Of a stretch of 64,000 nucleotides of DNA, positions 7,819 to 15,790 are shown piece by piece (position 1 is the stretch's first letter; each line of letters starts with the position of its first letter). Both the position numbers and the translations under genes were made by a program. The notes beneath the pieces were generated by a model. The model made no database searches and had not been told where the DNA came from. It saw only the letters and a list, made by a program, of their open reading frames with translations. Source of the stretch: Mycobacterium sp. WUMAC-067 (GTDB taxonomy: Bacteria > Actinomycetota > Actinomycetes > Mycobacteriales > Mycobacteriaceae); contig NZ_JAEKMI010000024.1 of assembly GCF_020217485.1 (NCBI RefSeq), forward strand, positions 1 through 64,000, read 5' to 3'.

Positions 7819-8316
7819 CTAAGGTTGCCGGGTCGCAAGGGAGTCGGTGTAGCTGCGGAGATTGCGCAGGTATCGGCGCAGGGCCAGGTTCAGCAGCGGC
7901 CCGACCACCACCATCGCCAGCTTCGCCGGGCCGGCCGGCTTCTGGGCCATGGTCCACGTCAGCCGGCAGCCGCCCGGGATGACCTCGACCCGGTAGTCCT
8001 CGGCGAAGGCCGCCACGGATTTGGTCGAGCATTCATTGAACCGAAACGCCATGTGCGTGAAGGGTTCCCACGCGAGGAATTCCTCGTTGCCGACGATGCC
8101 GCCGCGCATCTCGACGACGCGGGTGGTGCCGACGCCGCGCGGCTCGGGGCTGGTCCAGGTCACCTTGGTGATCACCTTCGCCCAGCGCGGCCAGGATCCC
8201 GCGTCGGAGAGCACCTCGAACAGCTGCTCGGGGGTGATGGCCAGGTCGACGCTGTTGCGGAACGCAAATGGCGCCGTATCGATGAAGTTCACGTCGACGC
8301 GCTCGCAGGGGAACAT
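7819..8316 (-). CDS. SRPBCC family protein, Rv2574-like
   Basis: A 165-residue SRPBCC/polyketide-cyclase-like protein: residues about 18-45 (SVDLAITPEQLFEVLSDAGS) form the first strand-helix unit, and the C-terminal helix includes GPLLNLALRRYLRNL. It is the middle gene of a three-gene leftward unit, 9 bp after the reductase gene and 9 bp before the zinc-peptidase gene. It probably binds a lipid or another hydrophobic ligand; nothing in the sequence identifies it. The ATG at 8316 is the only good start near the first conserved strand. Confidence 0.85.
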   Translation of the reverse strand: MFPCERVDVNFIDTAPFAFRNSVDLAITPEQLFEVLSDAGSWPRWAKVITKVTWTSPEPRGVGTTRVVEMRGGIVGNEEFLAWEPFTHMAFRFNECSTKSVAAFAEDYRVEVIPGGCRLTWTMAQKPAGPAKLAMVVVGPLLNLALRRYLRNLRSYTDSLATRQP

Positions 8317-8325
8317 GAAAATAAT

Positions 8326-9213
8326 CTAGCCGGGGCCGTCGCTGGCCGCGGCCAGTAAGGGCACCACGACGTCGCTGATCGGTGTGGCCAGGCCGTGGGC
8401 GCGGGCCTTGCGAATGATGACGCCGTTGCGGACGTCCCATTCCATCGGCCGGTGATTTTCCGCGTCGGCCAGGATCGACGTGCTCATGTCCTCGGCGACG
8501 TTGCGGAACATGTCGGCCAACTCGTCGACGATGCCGTCGGGCAGGCGGGCGCCCTCGGCGCGGGCGACGGCCAGGCATTCGGCGACATAGCCGCGCGACA
8601 GCGCGGCCACGTCGTCGCGGCGGAACATCCCGGACCGCCGCCGCGACAGCGCCATGAACCCGGCCAGCGCGTTGGTGAGCAGCTTGCGCCAGGCCGCGGT
8701 GATGATGTCGGGGTCGCAGTCCACCCGGCAGCCGGCGCCGCGCAGCAGGTCGGCGACCGTCGCCGCCGAGGGCCCGCTGGGCAGCACCAGGGCCGCCTCG
8801 CCGCGCAGCCGCACCCAGCCGTCGGGCTGGGTCTCGGCCGAGTACCAGACGATGCCGGGGATGACGGGCGATTGCGGGCAGTGCGGCTGCACCTGTTCGA
8901 CCTGCTCCACACCGTTTTGCAGCACCACGACGATGGTGTGGACGTCGCAGAGCCGGGCCAGCCAGCCGGCCGCCCGCTCGTTCTGGGTGGCCTTGACGGC
9001 CAACAGCACCACGTCCACCGGGTCGGAAACCTCCGCGGGATCGGTGTGCACCGGGCCGGGGACGACGATCGGGTCGGCGCCGTCGGGCCGCAGTTCGATG
9101 CTCTCGCGCGGGGTGCGGCCGCACACCACGACCGAATGTCCGGCCCGATGCAGCAGCGCGGCGACCGTCGTACCGACGGCGCCCGGACCGACGAGTGCGA
9201 TGTTTGTGGCGAT
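8326..9213 (-). CDS. 2-dehydropantoate 2-reductase-like protein (ApbA/PanE family), start unresolved
   Basis: The protein has the PanE/ApbA layout: an N-terminal NAD(P)-binding Rossmann motif (GPGAVGTTVAA), the conserved Lys in LAVKATQN, NGV before the domain boundary, and an all-helical C-domain with the conserved Asn-Ala and acidic residues. The Rossmann motif is encoded at about 9165-9200, but the first ATG/GTG/TTG in this frame is GTG 9129, which would delete it. I find no ordinary start for more than 20 codons upstream. ATC at 9213 sits seven bases after TAGTTT, so a leaderless non-canonical start would give 295 residues, normal for the family. Whether it makes pantoate is not shown. Confidence 0.75.
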   Translation of the reverse strand: MATNIALVGPGAVGTTVAALLHRAGHSVVVCGRTPRESIELRPDGADPIVVPGPVHTDPAEVSDPVDVVLLAVKATQNERAAGWLARLCDVHTIVVVLQNGVEQVEQVQPHCPQSPVIPGIVWYSAETQPDGWVRLRGEAALVLPSGPSAATVADLLRGAGCRVDCDPDIITAAWRKLLTNALAGFMALSRRRSGMFRRDDVAALSRGYVAECLAVARAEGARLPDGIVDELADMFRNVAEDMSTSILADAENHRPMEWDVRNGVIIRKARAHGLATPISDVVVPLLAAASDGPG

Positions 9214-9220
9214 ACGAGCG

Positions 9221-9242
9221 AAACTACACCGCCCCTTAGACT
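9221..9242. promoter_or_regulatory. Divergent -10 elements: reductase-like gene and aspS
   Basis: On the minus strand TAGTTT (9226-9221) is a -10 that ends seven bases before the ATC proposed as start of the reductase gene. On the plus strand TAGACT (9237-9242) is a -10 for aspS, giving a leader of about 27 nt before the GTG at 9276. Neither has a convincing -35 box. Confidence 0.5.
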
Positions 9243-9275
9243 GATCTGTCGTCCAACGTGAAGGGGAGTGTTTTT

Positions 9276-11051
9276 GTGCTGCGCAGCCACGCCGCCGGGT
9301 CGCTGAGGAGTAGCGACGCCGGGCAGCAGGTGACGCTAGCGGGCTGGGTGGCCCGCCGCCGCGACCACGGCGGCGTCATCTTCATCGACCTGCGCGACGC
9401 CTCCGGGATCACCCAGGTGGTGTTCCGCGCCGACGACGTGCTGCCCCAGGCGCACCGGCTGCGCGCCGAGTTCTGCGTCGCGGTCACCGGTGTGGTCGAG
9501 ATCCGCCCGGAAGGCAACGCCAACCCCGAGATCGCCACCGGCGACATCGAGGTCAACGCCACCGCGCTGACCGTGCTGGGGGAGAGCGCGCCGCTGCCCT
9601 TTCAGCTCGACGAGCCCGCCGGCGAGGAACTGCGGCTGAAGTACCGCTACCTCGATTTGCGGCGCGACGGCCCCTCGGAAGCAATTCGGTTGCGCTCCAA
9701 GGTGAATGCCGCCGCGCGCGCGGTGCTCGCGCAGCACGATTTCGTGGAGATCGAAACACCGACGATCACCCGCTCGACCCCCGAAGGAGCGCGCGACTTT
9801 CTGGTGCCGGCCCGGCTGCACCCCGGCTCGTTCTACGCCCTGCCGCAGAGCCCGCAGCTGTTCAAGCAGCTGCTGATGGTCGCCGGGATGGAGCGCTACT
9901 ACCAGATCGCCCGCTGCTATCGCGACGAGGATTTCCGCGCCGACCGCCAGCCGGAGTTCACCCAGCTCGACATGGAGATGAGCTTCGTGGACGCCGAGGA
10001 CATCCTCGCCATCTCCGAGGAGATCCTGTCCGCGCTGTGGGCGCTGATCGGGTATGAGATCCCGACGCCCATCCCGCGGATCAGTTACGCCGAGGCGATG
10101 CAACGGTTCGGCTCCGACAAGCCCGACATGCGTTTCGGGCTCGAACTCGTCGACTGCACAGAGTTCTTCTCCGACACCACATTTCGCGTCTTCCAGGCAC
10201 CGTACGTCGGTGCCGTGGTGATGCCGGGCGGTGCCTCGCAGCCCCGGCGGACGCTGGACGGCTGGCAGGAGTGGGCCAAGCAGCGCGGCCACCGCGGCCT
10301 GGCCTACGTGCTGATCGCCGACGACGGCACGCTGGGCGGCCCGGTCGCCAAGAACCTGTCCGACGCCGAACGCGACGGCCTGGCCGCCCACGTGGGGGCC
10401 AAGCCGGGGGATTGCGTGTTCTTCTCGGCGGGCCCGTCGAAGCCGTCGCGGGCCCTGCTGGGGGCGGCGCGCGGTGAGATCGCGCACCGGCTGGGCATGA
10501 TCGACCCGGACGCCTGGGCGTTCGTCTGGGTGGTGGACCCGCCGCTGTTCGAGCCCGCCGACGACGCGACCGCGGCCGGCGACGTGGCCGTCGGCTCGGG
10601 CGCGTGGACCGCGGTGCACCACGCGTTCACCTCACCCAAGCCGGGTCACGAGGACGCGATCGACACCGATCCGGGCAACGTGCTCGCCGACGCCTACGAC
10701 ATCGTCTGCAACGGCAACGAGATCGGCGGCGGCTCGATTCGTATCCACCGCCGCGACATCCAGGAGCGGGTGTTCGCGGTGATGGGACTGGACCACGCCG
10801 AGGCCGAAGAAAAGTTCGGGTTCCTGTTGGAGGCGTTCACCTTTGGCGCACCTCCGCACGGCGGGATCGCCTTCGGCTGGGACCGGATCAACGCCCTGCT
10901 GTCCGGGGTGGACTCCATCCGCGAGGTGATCGCGTTCCCGAAGACCGGCGGCGGCGTCGACCCGCTCACCGATGCGCCGGCGCCGATCACCGCCCAGCAG
11001 CGCAAGGAGTCCGGAATAGACGCCAAGCCCGAGAAGGTTGACCGGGCATGA
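9276..11051 (+). CDS. aspS: Aspartyl-tRNA synthetase (AspRS)
   Basis: Class II aminoacyl-tRNA synthetase of 591 residues from GTG 9276, which follows AAGGGGA at a nine-base spacing. An in-frame GTG at 9258 lies upstream of that site and is less likely. It has an N-terminal OB-fold anticodon-binding domain (about 1-120), the class II core with FRAD-type motif 2 (YRDEDFRADRQPEFTQLDME), a GAD insertion domain, and motif 3 (GIAFGWDR). The bacterial-length form in mycobacteria is non-discriminating and also charges tRNA-Asn for GatCAB (established for M. tuberculosis). Its stop overlaps the next gene by 4 bp. Confidence 0.98.
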   Translation: MLRSHAAGSLRSSDAGQQVTLAGWVARRRDHGGVIFIDLRDASGITQVVFRADDVLPQAHRLRAEFCVAVTGVVEIRPEGNANPEIATGDIEVNATALTVLGESAPLPFQLDEPAGEELRLKYRYLDLRRDGPSEAIRLRSKVNAAARAVLAQHDFVEIETPTITRSTPEGARDFLVPARLHPGSFYALPQSPQLFKQLLMVAGMERYYQIARCYRDEDFRADRQPEFTQLDMEMSFVDAEDILAISEEILSALWALIGYEIPTPIPRISYAEAMQRFGSDKPDMRFGLELVDCTEFFSDTTFRVFQAPYVGAVVMPGGASQPRRTLDGWQEWAKQRGHRGLAYVLIADDGTLGGPVAKNLSDAERDGLAAHVGAKPGDCVFFSAGPSKPSRALLGAARGEIAHRLGMIDPDAWAFVWVVDPPLFEPADDATAAGDVAVGSGAWTAVHHAFTSPKPGHEDAIDTDPGNVLADAYDIVCNGNEIGGGSIRIHRRDIQERVFAVMGLDHAEAEEKFGFLLEAFTFGAPPHGGIAFGWDRINALLSGVDSIREVIAFPKTGGGVDPLTDAPAPITAQQRKESGIDAKPEKVDRA

Positions 11052-11482
11052 GCGAACACCTCCCGGACACCGAGACCATCAACGCGTTCAACCAGTCCGT
11101 CGCCGACGAGTTCCGCGCCAACGGCGGCAAGGTCGGCGGCCAGTTCGCCAATGCCAACCTGCTGCTGCTGCACACGACCGGCGCCAAGTCCGGCCAGCCC
11201 CGGGTGTCGCCGCTGGCGTACTTCCACATCGACGGCAAGCTCATCGTCATCGGCTCCTTCGCCGGCGCCCCGGTCAGCCCGGCCTGGGTGCACAACCGGC
11301 GGGCCAACCCGAGCGCCCGCGTCGAGGTCGGAACCGACGCATTCGACGTCACCGCGCGCGAGCTGCCGACCGACGAGCGCGACGCTCTCTTCGACAAGGT
11401 CACCGCCGCGGCGCCCGGCTTCGCCGAGTACCAGGCCAAGACCAGCAGGGTGATTCCGCTGTTCGAGTTAATCCGGACCTAG
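11048..11482 (+). CDS. Nitroreductase/F420-dependent (Ddn-like) oxidoreductase
   Basis: A 144-residue protein of the deazaflavin-dependent nitroreductase family (split beta-barrel). It shows the family core LLLHTTGAKSGQPRVSPLAY, then WVHNRRANPSARVEVG, typical of Ddn/Rv1558-like proteins that use cofactor F420H2 to reduce quinones or nitro compounds. The start codon overlaps the aspS stop as ATGA, so it is translationally coupled to aspS. The next gene starts 3 bp after its stop. In my recollection of M. tuberculosis, aspS (Rv2572c) is followed directly by Rv2571c, which makes this an insertion in the operon. Confidence 0.88.
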   Translation: MSEHLPDTETINAFNQSVADEFRANGGKVGGQFANANLLLLHTTGAKSGQPRVSPLAYFHIDGKLIVIGSFAGAPVSPAWVHNRRANPSARVEVGTDAFDVTARELPTDERDALFDKVTAAAPGFAEYQAKTSRVIPLFELIRT

Positions 11483-11485
11483 CCG

Positions 11486-12553
11486 GTGGGCGCTTCGCGG
11501 CCGGCGGTGCCCTCGAGGGTCCTCGCCGCCGCGCGCGCGGGCGGCAAGCGGCTGCGCGCGGTGTGGTTCAACCTGGCGCAGACGTCGGCGGCCGCCGGGG
11601 TGTCCTGGTACCTGACGCACGACGTCCTGGGCCACCCGCAGCCGTTCTTCGCGCCGATCGCCGCCGCGGTGTCGTTGTCGACCAGCAACGTGCTCCGCGC
11701 GCAACGCGCCATCCAGATGATGATCGGGGTGACCCTCGGCATCGGGCTGGGCTCGGCGGTCCAGGGCCTGCTCGGGCCCGGCGCGGTGCCGATCGCCGTC
11801 GCCGCGTTGATCGCGCTCGGCGCCGCGGTCTTCATCGGGGGCGGCTTCATCGGGCACGGGATGATGTTCGCGAACCAGACCATCGTGTCGGCGATCCTGG
11901 TGCTGGCCCTCTACCACGGTGGCGTCGGGCTGGAACGCATCTTCGACGCGCTGATCGGCGGTGCGGTGGCCATCGTCTTCGCCGTGCTGCTGTTTCCCGC
12001 CGACCCACTGCAGCTGCTGCGCGCCGCGCGGGTCGGCGTGCTGGCCGTGCTGCACGACGTCTTGACGCGCGCCGCCGACGTCGCCGCCGGACGCAAAGCC
12101 GCCTCGCCGGACTGGCCGCTGACGGCCGTCGACCGGGTGCACGAACAGCTCAGCGGCCTGCTCGAGGCGCGCACCACCGCCCGCCACGTCGTCACCATCG
12201 CCCCGCGCCGATGGGGCCTGCGCGAGGCCGTGCACGCCGCCGATCACCAGGCCGTGCACGTGGCCCTGCTGGCCGGCTCCGTGTTGCAGCTGGCCCGGGC
12301 GATCGGCCCCCTCCCGGACGGCGGCCGCGAACAGCGTGCCCAGCCCGTGCACACGGTGCTGGTCGTGCTCGCCGCCGCAACCGCACTCGCCGACCGCGAC
12401 GCCGCCGGCGCCTGCGCGTATGCGGCGTCGGCCCGCCATCACGCGTCGCAGTTGCCGTCGGGTGCCGGCGAGAAAACCCAGGTGATGCTCGCCGACGCCG
12501 TCACCGCCTGCATCGACGACCTGCAACGGGTCATCGACCTTCGGCACGTGTGA
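11486..12553 (+). CDS. FUSC/ArAE-like membrane protein, Rv2571c family
   Basis: A 355-residue Ala/Val/Leu-rich membrane protein. Residues about 30-165 contain several membrane helices arranged as in the fusaric-acid-resistance (FUSC) or aromatic acid exporter N-domain (GLGSAVQGLLGPGAVPIAVA and following); the rest is a soluble helical domain. The GTG start comes three bases after the previous stop, so it forms an operon with aspS and the Ddn-like gene. The length matches my memory of Rv2571c (355 residues). A role in efflux is a family-based guess. Confidence 0.85.
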   Translation: MGASRPAVPSRVLAAARAGGKRLRAVWFNLAQTSAAAGVSWYLTHDVLGHPQPFFAPIAAAVSLSTSNVLRAQRAIQMMIGVTLGIGLGSAVQGLLGPGAVPIAVAALIALGAAVFIGGGFIGHGMMFANQTIVSAILVLALYHGGVGLERIFDALIGGAVAIVFAVLLFPADPLQLLRAARVGVLAVLHDVLTRAADVAAGRKAASPDWPLTAVDRVHEQLSGLLEARTTARHVVTIAPRRWGLREAVHAADHQAVHVALLAGSVLQLARAIGPLPDGGREQRAQPVHTVLVVLAAATALADRDAAGACAYAASARHHASQLPSGAGEKTQVMLADAVTACIDDLQRVIDLRHV

Positions 12554-12556
12554 ATC

Positions 12557-12946
12557 TCACCGCGAGTCGGCCAGGAACTCCTGCACCAGTTTCCGCGGCG
12601 CCTGCGTCAGCCACGCCTCGGTGATGAGCTCCTGGAGGTCGCGCACCGAGATCTCGGCCAGGTTGACCAGCACGGCGGGATAGCCGTCGAAATGCGGGGT
12701 GGTGAAGTAGGTTTGCGGCTCGTCGTCGATCAGCGCGAATTTGACTCCCTCGTCGGACACCCGAACACCGAGGATGTCGCCCCGCGGGGGTTCTGGGCCG
12801 TTTCGCGCCAGGGCCTCGCGTTCCGAGGGCCGCAGCGGCCGCTCCCAGGCCAGCAATTTCTTGCCGACCCGCCAGTCGTGCGGTGACGGCTCGGAGGTGA
12901 GGGCCAGCTCGCCGACGATGCGGGCGACCTCGTCCCACGTGGCCAC
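12557..12946 (-). CDS. MmcQ/YjbR family protein, Rv2570-like
   Basis: From GTG 12946 it encodes 129 residues, the length I recall for Rv2570. The frame stays open far upstream across the transglutaminase gene, but that extension is antisense noise; the conserved domain begins at VATWDEVARIVGELAL. The MmcQ/YjbR fold is a compact alpha/beta domain related to CyaY, often annotated as DNA-binding, with weak functional evidence. It shows the typical KKLLAWERPL and GDILGVRV blocks. GAGGA abuts the GTG. It is convergent with the FUSC-like gene (3 bp between stops). Confidence 0.85.
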   Translation of the reverse strand: MATWDEVARIVGELALTSEPSPHDWRVGKKLLAWERPLRPSEREALARNGPEPPRGDILGVRVSDEGVKFALIDDEPQTYFTTPHFDGYPAVLVNLAEISVRDLQELITEAWLTQAPRKLVQEFLADSR

Positions 12947-13045
12947 TCCTCGATTGTGCTCCCGTTTCCGCGCCGTTGCCGTCGTATCGGCAAACCGCCG
13001 CTGCCGACAGTCCGTAACGACGCGGTGTGTGATCTGATCAGCCTT

Positions 13046-13987
13046 GTGTCTGAAGCAGACGCCGGGGCCGCCCGCCGGCATCGAGTCACCCACCGCACCG
13101 AATACCGCTACTCCGACGTCGTGACCAGCTCGTACGGTCGCGGCTTCCTGACCCCGCGCGACTCGCTGCGGCAGCGTCGCGTCGCGCATCGGCTGATCAT
13201 CGAGCCGGCTCCCGCCGACAGCTCCACCAGCACGGACACCTACGGGAACATCAGCTCCTACTTCCACGTGACCGAGCCGCACACCGTCCTGACGGTGGTC
13301 AGCGATTCCGTCGTCGACGTCTATCCGCCGGCGCCGGGCCTGTACTCCGGCGGGGCGGCGCTGAAGCCCTGGGAGGAGGCCCGGCCGGCGGGCCGCGTCG
13401 GGGCGCTGGCAGCCGAGTTCACCCTGGACCTGAATCCGCCGGAGATCACCGACGAGGTCCGCGAGTACGCCGCGCCCAGCTTCACGCCCGGACGCCCGTT
13501 GATCGAGGTGCTGCGCGACCTGGCGTCGCGGATCTTCACCGACTTCACGTACCGGTCGGGGTCGACGACGATTTCCACCGGGGTCAAGGAGGTTCTGGCG
13601 GCCCGGGAGGGGGTATGTCAAGACTTTGCCAGGCTGGCGATCGCCTGCCTGCGCGCCAACGGTTTGGCGGCCAGTTACGTGTCCGGCTACCTGGCCACCG
13701 ACCCGCCCCCCGGAAAGGATCGGATGATCGGCATCGACGCCACGCACGCCTGGGCCGCGGTGTGGACTCCGCAGGACCCCGGCCAATTCGAGTGGCTGGG
13801 GCTCGATCCCACCAACGACCAGATGGTCGACCAGCGCTACATCGTGGTGGGACGCGGCCGCGACTACGCGGACGTCCCGCCGCTGCGCGGCATCATCTAC
13901 ACCGACTCGCGGCACAGTGTGATCGACGTCGCCGTCGACGTCGTGCCCTACTCGGACCCCATTGAAGGCGACTTCTCGCATGCGTGA
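13046..13987 (+). CDS. Transglutaminase-like cysteine peptidase-fold protein (Rv2569c-like)
   Basis: 313 residues from GTG 13046 (GTG 13025 would add seven). The N-terminal Bact_transglu_N beta domain (HRVTHRTEYRYSDVVTSSYG) is followed by the transglutaminase core with its full catalytic triad: Cys in REGVCQDFARLA, His in ATHAWAAVW and Asp in GLDPTND. Proteins of this kind cluster with circularly permuted ATP-grasp/alpha-E proteins and are predicted to hydrolyse or transfer peptide amides. It overlaps the zinc-peptidase gene by 8 bp and faces the ATP-grasp/alpha-E gene at 15787. No Shine-Dalgarno is evident. Confidence 0.9.
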   Translation: MSEADAGAARRHRVTHRTEYRYSDVVTSSYGRGFLTPRDSLRQRRVAHRLIIEPAPADSSTSTDTYGNISSYFHVTEPHTVLTVVSDSVVDVYPPAPGLYSGGAALKPWEEARPAGRVGALAAEFTLDLNPPEITDEVREYAAPSFTPGRPLIEVLRDLASRIFTDFTYRSGSTTISTGVKEVLAAREGVCQDFARLAIACLRANGLAASYVSGYLATDPPPGKDRMIGIDATHAWAAVWTPQDPGQFEWLGLDPTNDQMVDQRYIVVGRGRDYADVPPLRGIIYTDSRHSVIDVAVDVVPYSDPIEGDFSHA

Positions 13988-15035
13988 CTTCACCTGCCCC
14001 AACTGTGGCCAGCGCCTGACGTTCGAGAACTCGACGTGCCTGAATTGCGGTAGCGCGCTAGGCTTTTCGCTCGAGCAGATGGCGCTGCTGGTGATCTCCG
14101 ACGGCGAGTCAACCGAGCACGCCGGTGTCGTGCCCGCCAGCGAGTACCAGTTGTGCGCCAATCTTCAAGTGGCCGAATGCAATTGGCTGGTTCCGGTCAA
14201 CACCCCGCGGTTGCTGTGCACGTCGTGTGCGCTGACCGCCGAACGCCCCAACGACGCCGACACCGTCGGGCTGGCCGAATTCGCCCGGGCCGAGGCGGCC
14301 AAACGACGGCTGATCGCCGAGCTGCACGAGCTGAAGCTGCCGATCGTCGGGCGTGACAAGGATCCCGACTACGGGCTGGCGTTCCGGCTGTTGTCCAGCG
14401 CACACGAAAACGTGATGACCGGGCACGCGAACGGGATCATCACCATCGATTTGGCCGAGGGTGACGACGTGCATCGCGAGCAGCTGCGGGTCGAAATGGA
14501 CGAGCCGTACCGGACCCTGCTGGGGCACTTCCGCCACGAGATCGGGCACTACTACTTCTACCGGCTGGTCGCCCCCTACCGCGAACACCTGGAGCGGTTC
14601 AACGAGCTCTTCGGCGACCCCGACGCCGACTACTCCGAGGCGCTCGACCGCCACTACAGCGAGGGCGCGCCCGAGGGCTGGCAGAACGACTTCGTCTCGT
14701 CCTATGCCACCATGCACCCGAGCGAGGACTGGGCCGAGACGTTCGCCCACTACCTGCACATCCGGGACGCGCTGGACACCTCGGCGTGGTGCGGACTGGC
14801 GGCGGCCTCGGCCACCTTCGACCGGCCGGCCCTGGGGCCCAGCGCATTTCAGACGATCATCGACATGTGGCTGCCGCTGTCGTGGTCACTGAACATGGTG
14901 AACCGGTCGATGGGGCACGACGACCTGTACCCGTTCGTGCTGCCGACCGCGGTGCTCGAGAAGATGAAGTTCATCCACACCGTCGTCGACGAGGCGACGT
15001 CGGAGTCCCGGGGCCCCGCGTCGGTGGCGGGTTAG
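13980..15035 (+). CDS. Zinc-ribbon, zinc-binding metallopeptidase (Rv2568c-like)
   Basis: 351 residues from ATG 13980. The N-terminus is a zinc ribbon (CPNCGQ at residues 6-9 and CLNCGS about 15 residues later), followed by the peptidase domain with HEIGHYYFYRL (HExxH) near residue 185 and a downstream Glu-rich helix (EDWAETFAHYLHI) that probably provides the third zinc ligand. This matches the putative zinc-binding metallopeptidase family. Its start overlaps the transglutaminase stop by 8 bp, so the two are translated together and probably act in one pathway. Confidence 0.88.
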   Translation: MRDFTCPNCGQRLTFENSTCLNCGSALGFSLEQMALLVISDGESTEHAGVVPASEYQLCANLQVAECNWLVPVNTPRLLCTSCALTAERPNDADTVGLAEFARAEAAKRRLIAELHELKLPIVGRDKDPDYGLAFRLLSSAHENVMTGHANGIITIDLAEGDDVHREQLRVEMDEPYRTLLGHFRHEIGHYYFYRLVAPYREHLERFNELFGDPDADYSEALDRHYSEGAPEGWQNDFVSSYATMHPSEDWAETFAHYLHIRDALDTSAWCGLAAASATFDRPALGPSAFQTIIDMWLPLSWSLNMVNRSMGHDDLYPFVLPTAVLEKMKFIHTVVDEATSESRGPASVAG

Positions 15036-15037
15036 CG

Positions 15038-15718
15038 ATGTGCTTCTCGATGACGGCGGATCTGGTGGTCGGCGCCGCCCTGGTGCCGGTCGCCGTGGCA
15101 ACACTGCGCGAGGTGAAGCACTGGCGCGAAGTGCCCTTCGCCTTGCTGCCGACGGTGTTCTCGGTCCATCAGTTCATCGAGGCGGCGGTGTGGCCCAACG
15201 AATTGGTCTCCCCCGGGATGGCCCACCTGGCGATGCTTGCCTATGTCTTCATCGCGCTGCCGCTGCTTCCCGCCTGGGTTCCGTGGGCGATCTTGATGCT
15301 GGAGCCGCGCGGTGCCCGGCTACGGGTGGCGCCTTTTGCGGTGCTCGGCACCGCCGTGTCGGCGTATCTGGCTGTCATCGTGCTCACCGAACCAGTCAAA
15401 GTGACGCAGTGCCCCCATGCGCTGCAGTACCAGACCGCGGTTCACGACGGCTACGTGTGGGCGGCGCTCTACATCATCGCCGTCATCGGGCCGGCGGTGC
15501 TGTCGGGCTATCGCTCCATCGTGGTGTTCGGGATAGCCAACCTGGTGGGGCTGACGGTGGTCGCCGTCCTCTACGTGCAGGCGTTCGCGTCACTGTGGTG
15601 CATCTATGCCGCGACGCTCTCGGTCCTGGCGCTGGTGCACATGGTGCGGCGTCGGCGCCTGCCCGATCCACACCGCTACCACGGCATCGCCGCGGAGCGG
15701 GAGACATCGAACGCGTGA
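15038..15718 (+). CDS. Multi-pass membrane protein, DUF6629-like
   Basis: A 226-residue protein starting MCFSMTADLVVGAALVPVA, with about six to seven membrane helices and conserved Cys (TQCPHALQY, SLWCIYAA). It resembles the DUF6629 family; function unknown. It begins 2 bp after the zinc-peptidase stop, so it belongs to the same operon. My recollection is that Rv2568c is directly convergent with Rv2567 in M. tuberculosis, so this gene would be an addition. Its end runs into a copy of the hairpin repeat. Confidence 0.82.
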   Translation: MCFSMTADLVVGAALVPVAVATLREVKHWREVPFALLPTVFSVHQFIEAAVWPNELVSPGMAHLAMLAYVFIALPLLPAWVPWAILMLEPRGARLRVAPFAVLGTAVSAYLAVIVLTEPVKVTQCPHALQYQTAVHDGYVWAALYIIAVIGPAVLSGYRSIVVFGIANLVGLTVVAVLYVQAFASLWCIYAATLSVLALVHMVRRRRLPDPHRYHGIAAERETSNA

Positions 15719-15728
15719 AGTCGTACGG

Positions 15729-15790
15729 CTAGGGGGGATTGCCGCACTCCTCCTCACCCCGCCTCGCGGGGTGCATCGTCGTACGGCTAG
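15729..15790. repeat. Hairpin repeat, third copy, at a convergent gene end
   Basis: A 58-bp relative of the units at 6817-6930. Its stem CACCCCGC-CTC-GCGGGGTG is perfect while the loop differs (CTC instead of TGC), so the stem rather than the loop is conserved. GTCGTACGGCTAGG-like sequence borders both ends (about 15721-15733 and 15779-15791). As at 6931, the right edge CTA is the reverse complement of the TAG stop of the leftward gene. Confidence 0.8.

Noticed and set aside
12947..14161. N-terminal extension of the YjbR-like gene
   Set aside because: It lies antisense to the transglutaminase gene; the conserved domain and family length begin at GTG 12946.
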